Shown here: positions 1-6,586 of the stretch, piece after piece | Numbering within the stretch: position 1 is the stretch's first letter | Layout: each line of letters opens with the position of its first letter | From: Sedimentisphaerales bacterium | GTDB taxonomy: Bacteria > Planctomycetota > Phycisphaerae > Sedimentisphaerales > Anaerobacaceae | Assembly (NCBI GenBank): GCA_016933985.1 | Contig: JAFGTU010000137.1 | Location: 1-11,974 of the forward strand | DNA: 11,974 nt | Reading direction: 5' to 3' | The notes under the pieces: generated by a model | Database searches by the model: none | What the model was told of the DNA's origin: nothing | What the model saw: the letters and a program-made list of their open reading frames with translations, nothing else | Translations under genes and position numbers: made by a program

Positions 1-602
1 CCATGCTCGGTCAGGCTGGCCTTTTGTATCCTCGCCGGGTACTCAGGCCCGCGCCCGGCAACGACCTTGACAAGCTCGTAGGTCCCGCGACCAACTTCGC
101 TCTTTCGCGGCGCTGGAAGGAACGGGTGGTCTATCTTGACATTTTGGTCGAGCTTTACCTGAAGGTATTTCAACAGCTTCTGACGCTTCTTCGTATCCTG
201 TAGAAAGAGCGTGGAGTCTATAGCTTTCCTGATCCAAGGGACACTATCCACGCCTGCCTTGGCCGCAAGGTCGCGAAGCCATTTCTTATCGTTATAGTCA
301 CCGTAACTCATTTTTTTTACTCCATCGGCGGGAAGAAGGCTATAAATAGCCGCACTTACCGGTTTTACTGCCGCCAATGCCCCGATGAGTGCAGCGATGA
401 ATTTGACCATCCTCTTTGGGCATCCGAAGTCCTCCACGAAGCTGAAGTCCACACCGTAGTCGATCAGGAACTCGGTGAACCACCAACCGACGAGTGCCCC
501 TGTAGTGAGACCGACGACCAGGGGCCAGAAGGGCTTGAGAGTACCCATGTTGCGACGCAACAGCAACAGGATCACGACAACAAGTACTATTTTAATGAAC
601 AT
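1..602 (-). CDS. Membrane protein of unknown function, partial (C-terminus off the left edge)
   Basis: An open frame of 200 codons runs from an ATG at 602-600 to the window edge without a stop, so the protein is C-terminally incomplete. The start is supported by AAGGA at 609-613 and lies 12 nt after the stop of the preceding gene, which makes it the last visible gene of the minus-strand operon. A hydrophobic stretch follows the start (residues 5-15), a second spans about 25-47 (with a WW pair at 40-41) and a third about 66-90. From about residue 92 the chain is soluble and Lys/Arg-rich, with a helical look around 100-155. I recognise no family. Inference: an integral membrane component with a cytoplasmic C-terminal region, working with the upstream FtsZ-like/VWA genes. 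The reading frame is certain and the function unknown. Confidence 0.8.
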   Translation of the reverse strand, partial: MFIKIVLVVVILLLLRRNMGTLKPFWPLVVGLTTGALVGWWFTEFLIDYGVDFSFVEDFGCPKRMVKFIAALIGALAAVKPVSAAIYSLLPADGVKKMSYGDYNDKKWLRDLAAKAGVDSVPWIRKAIDSTLFLQDTKKRQKLLKYLQVKLDQNVKIDHPFLPAPRKSEVGRGTYELVKVVAGRGPEYPARIQKASLTEH

Positions 603-614
603 AAGAAGATCCTT

Positions 615-1160
615 TCAAAACTTGATTAGGTAATAAATAGCGGCGGCTACGATTAGCCACCTGGCAAGCTGCTTGAGGAGCCAGATTCGCAGAGTGCTCT
701 TAATGCAGGCCTCGCATATCACTCTCTTCTCGCCGTCGACGATGGGTCTATCTCGCCTGCACTTGTAGCAACAGGGCGCATTACAGATCCAGCAGATATT
801 CAACGCGTTCTTGGCGCAATCGGCGCACAGGATCAAGGGTTCTTCTCGGCCAAGTCTCCTACAGCTAAGACAGGCTACGCCGGCCTCGGCGCCGGTATGC
901 ATTACGTGTCCACATCCGCTGGCGGTCTTCCACCGCAGCTCTGTAGTGTCGACCGAACCACAATCCTCTACACGGGTCGTCTGGCACTTATTGACCAACA
1001 GCTCATTGGCCCGCCCGTGGAACTGGCCGTCTATGTATATCAGTGTCTTTTCCTGGAGGCCGTCGCAGGTGCCTGCGACACCATCGTCTCCGAGGGCTTG
1101 CTTTTCGACGCTCTGTTCGTCGATAGTGTTTTCGCTGTCTTGGATATCAGGTTCCGACAT
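615..1160 (-). CDS. Cysteine-rich zinc-finger protein with C-terminal membrane anchor
   Basis: This 181-residue protein has an acidic N-terminus (residues 1-30), a cysteine-rich core and a C-terminal hydrophobic helix at about 165-180 ending in Lys-Phe, typical of a tail anchor with the bulk in the cytoplasm. Metal-binding candidates are C83, H85, H88, C97/C100, C112/C115, C123/C126, C130/C131, C134 and C149/C152. That is a run of CxxC pairs spaced like a RING, FYVE or treble-clef cross-brace rather than a single zinc ribbon. A GAGGAG Shine-Dalgarno sits about 7 nt before the ATG. It lies 18 nt after the DnaJ-knuckle gene and 12 nt before the membrane-protein gene, so the three are surely co-transcribed. 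No catalytic motif is seen. Inference: a membrane-tethered protein- or nucleic-acid-binding adaptor. Zinc binding is likely; the partner is unknown. Confidence 0.82.
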   Translation of the reverse strand: MSEPDIQDSENTIDEQSVEKQALGDDGVAGTCDGLQEKTLIYIDGQFHGRANELLVNKCQTTRVEDCGSVDTTELRWKTASGCGHVMHTGAEAGVACLSCRRLGREEPLILCADCAKNALNICWICNAPCCYKCRRDRPIVDGEKRVICEACIKSTLRIWLLKQLARWLIVAAAIYYLIKF

Positions 1161-1178
1161 ATGGGTACTCCTCGCCCC

Positions 1179-2147
1179 TTAGACGCCTGTTGGGCCTATG
1201 ACGTCCGTGTCGATATTCAGGCCGAAGGGGTCCAAGAAGCCTACAACGTCCAACGGACTTACCGGACCGTCCAGAGCCGGAGGCCGAAGGCTCGGATTAG
1301 TTGCGCTGATGTCATGGTGTGGCGGTATCGCCAACTTACCGAGAGGATCGTTCGCGATCTCGGCGGATAGACGTGGATCATATCCGGACAGGTCTATCCG
1401 AGTTTCTTCTGGATGCAAGATGCCGCCTTTACCTGATCCGCCGACTGCATCCTCGGCTAACGGTTCGATGGGCAGATCTAAAGGCGGCTGGGCGGGATTT
1501 GGAAGGGCCCCAATAGGCTCGCTACTATCCAGGTCATACGAGATCTCCGCCATTACGGGGCCTGAACCTAATTCCAGAGGCTCCTGGAAGTTACTGTGGG
1601 CGAATTCCGTATCGAGACTGATGTCCTGTCCGAATTCTCCGCCAATGGTCAGGATGAGATCGTCGGAAATCCGAAGAACAGTCTCGCCGTCAGGGCAATC
1701 GGGAACTAGATTAGCGACCTGTCCCGGATGTTGTAATGGCTGGTCCTCATCGCCATCGGCTGCATCTTCCTTATCACTATACGGGCCTATATACTCTGAC
1801 TCCGGCGTAGACCTGGGTATCATATTGCCTTCTAGCCGGCCGGATAGCGGCGAACCCGGCAGTGGCAGGATGATCGGGCTGCGTGAGAGCCGGCCGCGCC
1901 GGCCGGATTTACGCCTGCCGGGCCAGATCTTCTTTTGTGGCAAGCGTAACCGGATGCGGACCGGACGCGAGAGACGCCTTGCCTTGCCGCTGCCTAAGCA
2001 TATCGGGCAAGCCAACTCTATTACATCGTCGGGATCAATCTGGGGCGCATCACTAAAGGCAAATGCGATTGTGCCCGTTCCACTGCAGGCAATGCAGACC
2101 TCGGGCGAATCCTTATTATTATCGACGTTATTGTTTTCATCAGGCAT
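1179..2147 (-). CDS. Protein with paired DnaJ-type CxxCxGxG zinc knuckles and a long disordered tail
   Basis: The protein has 322 residues. Two CxxCxGxG motifs are present, C18-x2-C21-x-G23-x-G25 and C47-x2-C50-x-G52-x-G54, the signature of the DnaJ/Hsp40 central zinc domain. DnaJ has four such motifs, a J domain and a substrate-binding domain; here there are only two motifs and no HPD J domain, so this is not a co-chaperone of the usual type. Residues about 58-90 are strongly basic (Arg/Lys), and the remaining about 230 residues are acidic and Pro/Gly-rich with no clear domain or membrane segment, probably disordered. I chose the ATG at 2147 over a GTG 24 nt upstream because the AGGAG site at 2157-2161 lies 9 nt before this ATG. 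It sits 84 nt after the VWA gene and 18 nt before the cysteine-rich gene. Function unknown; a zinc-dependent binding scaffold is the best inference. Confidence 0.8.
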   Translation of the reverse strand: MPDENNNVDNNKDSPEVCIACSGTGTIAFAFSDAPQIDPDDVIELACPICLGSGKARRLSRPVRIRLRLPQKKIWPGRRKSGRRGRLSRSPIILPLPGSPLSGRLEGNMIPRSTPESEYIGPYSDKEDAADGDEDQPLQHPGQVANLVPDCPDGETVLRISDDLILTIGGEFGQDISLDTEFAHSNFQEPLELGSGPVMAEISYDLDSSEPIGALPNPAQPPLDLPIEPLAEDAVGGSGKGGILHPEETRIDLSGYDPRLSAEIANDPLGKLAIPPHHDISATNPSLRPPALDGPVSPLDVVGFLDPFGLNIDTDVIGPTGV

Positions 2148-2156
2148 GATTAATGT

Positions 2157-2161
2157 CTCCT
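2157..2161 (-). promoter_or_regulatory. Ribosome binding site deciding the start of the DnaJ-knuckle gene
   Basis: On the minus strand AGGAG is followed by 9 nt and then ATG at 2147-2145. The upstream in-frame GTG at 2171 lies before this site and has no comparable AGGAG of its own, so the shorter protein is preferred. Confidence 0.65.
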
Positions 2162-2231
2162 GCACTATCACTACTTTTAAGTAATCACTGCGAGAAATCG
2201 CCGCCGGGGGCGCTATATCTCACTGACCGCT

Positions 2232-4457
2232 TCATTGGCGCCGATTGGTGCCCTCCACGGCCGTTTTCAGCATCCAGAACAATAGCGTACCTAACAGCAC
2301 CGCCGCCAAGCCGACGGCCAGGTAGAACAGAAGCTTCTTGTAGGTCGCCTCGTAGAGGATGGTTGTGGTCAAATTATGGCCCAAGACAATGTCACGGGCG
2401 GCATTCTCGGGCAAAAGAACAAGGCTCCCCTGCACTACCGTATCTCGCCACCATTTGACACAGCTTGCAGGATCACTCGGTTTCATGGACCAACTTACCG
2501 ATTGTCCGGGTCCCACCCCCGAGAATCCGTTGCCGCCCACAGGACCCTGCAAGAGGCCTGTGATACGCAGATTCTTGGCAGCGCCGTCGCCGATAAGCGG
2601 ACCTGCCAATCCCACACAGGCCCTTCCTGCGATAGGCCGGTCCGGCTTGCCGCCACGGCATGAATAATGATTTAGAATCCCGCGGTCGCCGCAGAGAACC
2701 GCCTGTACCGGACCCGGTGCGACGAAACCGACCTCCACCGGCGGCGGCTCAACGTAACGAATGCCAAGAGTAGGCGGCGGTGGCTTCAGTTGCAGAGTCC
2801 ATTTGGTAGCCACACCCGCCGAACGGACCCTGCCGGTTAATGTAATATCTACCGTCTGCTGGCCGGCATGCAAGGTCACCGGGACTCCGCTGACATCGAC
2901 TACATCATTACACGGAACAAGCCCCAGCACCGTTTTCGGCGCTATCATACCGTCGAGTTCGATATCAAGCTTCACCGGCACGGTGACCAGGCCGGCGGTC
3001 AAGTCCGACCATTGAGGGGTGCCAATGCCGGATATGGCTTGTTTAATGCGGGTGCTCTGCAATTCGGGCAGCTTCATACGCACCGCCAGCAGGATTTCCA
3101 TAGAAGATAGGCTTACCGTCTTAGGGGCGGAGAGCGTTTTTAGCTGAACTCGTACGGCGACAGGCTCGTTTCGCGCGATCTTGTCCAAAGGAACCTTTAC
3201 GGCGACATCAACATTCACATCGGCGTTCCGACCTTGCATCAGGATGGGGCGATCTGTTGAGATCTGAGCCTCGCCTAATCCGCGAATATCCCATTTAATC
3301 TGTTCAGACCACAAGATCGGCATCTTGCTCGCAGCCTCCATGCGAAGACGCATCGGCCAGACTGCGATACGATTCTGCAGGTCTTGCCATCGCGGGCTAC
3401 CCCGCTCCCGCAGTTCCGCCGAAACGGCTAGTTGAGGACGCAACAGACCTGTGGGAAGTTCGCACCAAATCTGCTGTGGCGCTATCATAATGAATATGAT
3501 GCCCTTATCGGTCTTCACCTGACTCGGCCCGCTGAATTGCAGAGGCAGGGCATATCGCTGTGTAGGACTGAATTTTTGGAGGTCGAGCTTTGCCAGGAGG
3601 GTTATTGTCTCGGTACTATTGACAGTCACACTCGATCTGCCCAGCCATCGTGATTCGGCGATAGGGCAAGCCACCGCCAAATTTGCCTGAAAAGGCAGCA
3701 TGCTCGTGCGGGGGCTCGCTACCGTCACATCCATCTGGATACCTGCAATGCATGATTCGGCATTATGCCATCTGACATCCCGTATCTTCACGGATGGGAC
3801 AAGGGTAATAGTCCGCAGCTCGAGCTCGCCGGCGTCAATTACGGCGACGTTCGGATTCTTCTGCAGGCGGGCGACTATACTGCCGATAACGCCGCCCCAG
3901 CGCTTGACGACTACCGTCTGTGACAGTCCCTTACTGGCTCGCAGGCCGAATAGCTTATCCAGCCTCTCCTCTTGCTCTATCACCGTCGCCATGCTGCCGA
4001 CGTTGTGTTCACCATCAGAGTACAAAAAGGTCACTAAATGAGGCGCCGATGACAATCTGGTTGCCCATTCAATAGACCTGCTCAAGCCCGCCGCGATATT
4101 GGTATGCCCATCAGGTTGGAGCTTGGCGATTGCGCCATTCAGTTCTTTCGGGTCCGTATAGATATGGTCAAAGCCACTGCGTACTTGGTCACTGAATGGA
4201 ACTAGGATCACCGGTGTCTTGTCACTTGCCGGCAGTTGAATCAGGGCCTGTTGGATCTCTCTGCGCGCCGTCTCCACGCGACTTATAGCCGTGCCATCGG
4301 TTTGGCTCATCGAGCTCGATACATCGATGACTATAATCCGCAGGATTTCGAGCCCTTGATCCCCGGCAGATACGGAGGCAGGCTGTTTTGCCTCGGCCGG
4401 CAAGATTAAAACCGCTGCCAAACATAATATCAGTCTTGATTGTTTGTGGTAAATCAT
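2232..4457 (-). CDS. Exported, membrane-anchored von Willebrand factor A (VWA) domain protein
   Basis: The protein has 741 residues. The N-terminus is a signal peptide (basic start, hydrophobic core 9-20, AEA cleavage site at 21-23). A VWA domain follows at about 38-215 with a complete MIDAS: D45-x-S47-x-S49, T119 in a GHTN loop, and D148 in SDGE, so divalent-metal-dependent ligand binding is expected. The middle (about 230-680) is beta-rich; two segments centred on W357 and W483 look like copies of each other (xPxWxDL followed by a Val/Pro-rich strand). A single membrane helix at about 709-730 leaves a short basic cytoplasmic tail. The predicted topology puts the VWA domain outside the cytoplasmic membrane. 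AAGGAG lies 7 nt before the ATG. It is 95 nt downstream of the FtsZ-like gene, a pairing known from FtsZ-like/VWA neighbourhoods. The ligand is unknown. Confidence is high for VWA, low for role. Confidence 0.9.
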   Translation of the reverse strand: MIYHKQSRLILCLAAVLILPAEAKQPASVSAGDQGLEILRIIVIDVSSSMSQTDGTAISRVETARREIQQALIQLPASDKTPVILVPFSDQVRSGFDHIYTDPKELNGAIAKLQPDGHTNIAAGLSRSIEWATRLSSAPHLVTFLYSDGEHNVGSMATVIEQEERLDKLFGLRASKGLSQTVVVKRWGGVIGSIVARLQKNPNVAVIDAGELELRTITLVPSVKIRDVRWHNAESCIAGIQMDVTVASPRTSMLPFQANLAVACPIAESRWLGRSSVTVNSTETITLLAKLDLQKFSPTQRYALPLQFSGPSQVKTDKGIIFIMIAPQQIWCELPTGLLRPQLAVSAELRERGSPRWQDLQNRIAVWPMRLRMEAASKMPILWSEQIKWDIRGLGEAQISTDRPILMQGRNADVNVDVAVKVPLDKIARNEPVAVRVQLKTLSAPKTVSLSSMEILLAVRMKLPELQSTRIKQAISGIGTPQWSDLTAGLVTVPVKLDIELDGMIAPKTVLGLVPCNDVVDVSGVPVTLHAGQQTVDITLTGRVRSAGVATKWTLQLKPPPPTLGIRYVEPPPVEVGFVAPGPVQAVLCGDRGILNHYSCRGGKPDRPIAGRACVGLAGPLIGDGAAKNLRITGLLQGPVGGNGFSGVGPGQSVSWSMKPSDPASCVKWWRDTVVQGSLVLLPENAARDIVLGHNLTTTILYEATYKKLLFYLAVGLAAVLLGTLLFWMLKTAVEGTNRRQ

Positions 4458-4552
4458 CGCATACTCCTTTTTTTCTTAGGTCCTTTCGTTTCATTATCAA
4501 CGTGGTCTCTCCCGGCGGATCTTCGCCGAGCAGCCGACTCGTCACTAACACC

Positions 4553-5512
4553 TCAGTCAATAGCAGCTGCATAAGGAGGATGAAATTCCTTGGGGATATC
4601 GTTCTCGGGGATGTCATCGCCGACATAGCGGCTCGTATTCTTTGTGAAATCGAGTCCGTCCACGGCCCTGGCCTTGAAGCGGCTGTACCCGGCCATCCAC
4701 TCCCAGCAAAGCTGGCCATTGATTTCGCAGGCCTGCTCTATAGTGGAAAATATCGCCCCAGAATCATTGCCAAGGCCAACGTGAAATACGTATTCGTAAC
4801 CTTTGCCAGCCTTCTCATATTCCGCTAATTCGCATCGCGACGAGTAAGCGTTTGCCAAAATCCAGTCCGGCGCCACGTCGTTTGTCTGCGTCAGCATGTG
4901 TGAGTACGGATCGACGCAAAATAGCACAGGCCTGGCAACAAGATCAGAGGGCAGTCCGATCACTATCTGACTCTTCTTGAGAGGGTCCATGAAGATGTCC
5001 AGCAGGAGGACGGCGGCCGCCGAACCAGTTCCGCCCCCGAGACTGGCCAAAACAACCGGTATTATCCGACGGCATTGGCCTTGGCGAAGAAGGGAATGAA
5101 TAGCTTCTCGCATTTCTTTCTGTATCAAGTCTTCATACACCTCAAAAGACGATTGCGTAATAGGCCTGTTTGTTCGTGCGCCGTGCCCAAGCGTCTCAAA
5201 GTCCAGCAACTGTGGGTGGTTTTCCACAATAGCCCTGCAGGCTCGGCCGTACTTCTGGGGATTGGCGACCATGGCGGAAACGGTCTCTTGGGTCTGGGCG
5301 ATATCGATCGCAAAGTCAAATTCGTTGAAGCCGGTCTTGTCGGTGTCAATCGCGATCACCTTCAAAGGAAAGGGAGAGCATGCAGCCTGGTGCTGCTTCT
5401 TCACCGCAAGAGCTGAGCTCTTTCCGGCGCCGCCTGCTGCGATCACCAAAGAGGCGAAACTGAGTTCGACGTTCGTATAGCTGTTACTTGTTATTGTCTC
5501 TATAGTCTTCAT
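4553..5512 (-). CDS. Divergent tubulin/FtsZ-like GTPase (FtsZl / Tubulin_2 type)
   Basis: The protein has 319 residues. Landmarks occur in FtsZ order: a glycine loop AGGAGK at 26-31 after a hydrophobic strand (compare VGGAGGN in FtsZ), a strand ending in D56-T57-D58 (compare FtsZ NTD), a T3-like loop LGHGA at 108-112, the tubulin signature GGGTGS at 159-164, and N221 about 60 residues later, where FtsZ places its guanine-contacting Asn. The motif ANAY...EL at 220-229 recalls the Tubulin_2-type proteins. No NxDFAD-like T7 catalytic loop is recognisable and the C-terminal polymerisation domain is short, so GTP binding is well supported but hydrolysis on polymerisation is not. It is cytoplasmic, with no membrane segment. 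AGGAG lies 8 nt before the ATG, and the gene lies 18 nt after the helical-protein gene. Inference: the cytoskeletal core of this operon. It is not the cell-division FtsZ. Confidence 0.82.
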   Translation of the reverse strand: MKTIETITSNSYTNVELSFASLVIAAGGAGKSSALAVKKQHQAACSPFPLKVIAIDTDKTGFNEFDFAIDIAQTQETVSAMVANPQKYGRACRAIVENHPQLLDFETLGHGARTNRPITQSSFEVYEDLIQKEMREAIHSLLRQGQCRRIIPVVLASLGGGTGSAAAVLLLDIFMDPLKKSQIVIGLPSDLVARPVLFCVDPYSHMLTQTNDVAPDWILANAYSSRCELAEYEKAGKGYEYVFHVGLGNDSGAIFSTIEQACEINGQLCWEWMAGYSRFKARAVDGLDFTKNTSRYVGDDIPENDIPKEFHPPYAAAID

Positions 5513-5530
5513 TGTTTTTTCTCCTGGAAA

Positions 5531-6535
5531 TCAGAGTCTCATGATGGCCGCTGCGTGCTCGCCGGCTTTTGTGTCTGGCAAGACGCCTATGAGGTGTGGC
5601 AGGTGACCGGTTCGGGCAGACTTCTTATACGCCTCGAGGAGTACCGGGTTGCCGCCTTCGATCCCGACAGGCCAACCCGCATAGATCCTTAGCACCGAGA
5701 TGCTGCGGGTCTGTCCGTTATCCACGATGTCACTGAACCCTTCGGCTCGCAACATCTGCTCAATAAGCTCCCGGATCTCGGCCTCTTTCTGAGTAATTGC
5801 CTTTGGGAGGCGGGCCATCCTAAAGTCAAACCTGATGATACCGAATCTGGTATCATCGCGGCCGTCGAACCATGAGGTTATCTTTGAACGGGTTGATAAG
5901 TCCCTTACCAGACGCTTCAAACCGTAGGCCTCGCAGGCCTTGTAAAAGCTGTTGGATGCAGAGGTACCTTCCATGAGTAACGCCATGAATTCATCCACGA
6001 TATCCGTGGCAGGCAGGGCAAATATCAGTGCCCGAAACGCCATGTCCTGGGCGCTGCGCTGACCCATACCTTTGCGTTCGGCCAACTCTCGGAGCCGCTG
6101 TTCAAGATCATGCCGCAGGCCGTCAATCAACTCTGTCTGGCCGCCGGCCTTCCGGTTGGCCATCAGGGTAGCGAGGAACTCATCATCACTGGTTTCTTTG
6201 AGAGCAATCTGATTGCTCATCGCAAAAGTAGTCAGGCGTTCGGTGGTTCTATTCAGCCTCGCGGCACACTCCTTTTCACACATCCCCACTTTGGCACGAT
6301 AAGCGTTTGAGTCGTGGACGAATTTGTCGCATCGCTCCTTTATCAATTCGCACTGCGCCTTCCAGTGTTCCTCAAAGCGAACCATCACCCAGCCCTCCAG
6401 GGCTTCAAAATACCCGTGCTGGTACTTCTGAAGAAGATGGCTCTTGAGGGCCTCGAAGGCGGATTCACCTTCGAGAGCAGATCTCTTCACTCGCGGTGTT
6501 CGGTCGAGATGACAAGAAAAGAGCGAAAGCCCCAT
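5531..6535 (-). CDS. Helical protein upstream of the FtsZ-like gene; true start uncertain
   Basis: The open frame encodes 334 residues from the ATG at 6535. That ATG lies inside a terminator hairpin (6526-6555) and residues 2 to about 22 are encoded by what looks like a dispersed repeat, so it is probably not the native start. A better-placed start is ATG at 6385 (residue 51), with GGAGG 8 nt before it; even so, residues 24-50 already look like genuine helical protein. Residues about 25-165 are charged and helical, possibly coiled coil. A region at about 225-300 is alpha/beta, with the pattern RSISVLRIYAGWPV at 276-289 that loosely recalls the C-terminal part of long tubulin-like proteins. 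It ends 18 nt before the FtsZ-like gene. Inference: a partner of the FtsZ-like protein, perhaps its missing C-terminal part made as a separate chain. No family is firmly recognised. Confidence 0.7.
   Translation of the reverse strand: MGLSLFSCHLDRTPRVKRSALEGESAFEALKSHLLQKYQHGYFEALEGWVMVRFEEHWKAQCELIKERCDKFVHDSNAYRAKVGMCEKECAARLNRTTERLTTFAMSNQIALKETSDDEFLATLMANRKAGGQTELIDGLRHDLEQRLRELAERKGMGQRSAQDMAFRALIFALPATDIVDEFMALLMEGTSASNSFYKACEAYGLKRLVRDLSTRSKITSWFDGRDDTRFGIIRFDFRMARLPKAITQKEAEIRELIEQMLRAEGFSDIVDNGQTRSISVLRIYAGWPVGIEGGNPVLLEAYKKSARTGHLPHLIGVLPDTKAGEHAAAIMRL
6470..6515 (-). repeat. Short dispersed-repeat-like sequence at the 5' end of the operon
   Basis: On the minus strand this stretch begins TGTCATCTCGACCGA and contains GAGTGAAGAGATCT, with internal inverted pieces (ATCTC/GAGAT and CTCG/CGAG). 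From memory it resembles a short intergenic repeat seen in many environmental bacterial genomes, whose spurious translation reads like SCHLDR. Only one copy lies in this window, so the assignment rests on recognition and not on a second copy. Confidence 0.45.
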
Positions 6536-6555
6536 CGGTTTGTCAACGGGGCTTT
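6526..6555 (-). terminator. Rho-independent-type terminator after the 6587-7327 lipoprotein gene
   Basis: The arms AAAGCCCC and GGGGCTTT form a perfect 8-bp stem around a 14-nt loop. On the minus strand it is followed by CGCTCTTTTCTTGTC, a pyrimidine-rich but interrupted tract. It starts 32 nt after the stop of the minus-strand lipoprotein gene and so most likely ends that transcript. Oddly, the first ATG of the next frame (6535-6533) overlaps the base of the 3' arm. Confidence 0.65.
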
Positions 6556-6586
6556 GGTATCAAGAGACAGCCGGAGCCGTGCAGCG

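Noticed and set aside
1198..2184. Plus-strand 328-codon frame opposite the DnaJ-knuckle gene
   Set aside because: It is a mirror of the minus-strand gene, which has the knuckles, the ribosome site and the operon context; the plus-strand product is Ser/Arg/Pro-rich with no domain.
5420..5450. Reading the AGGAGKSS loop of the 4553-5512 protein as a Walker A P-loop NTPase
   Set aside because: The G-x4-GK(S/T) spacing is not met (Ala at the first Gly), there is no Walker B partner, and the GGGTGS loop plus N221 place it with tubulin/FtsZ.
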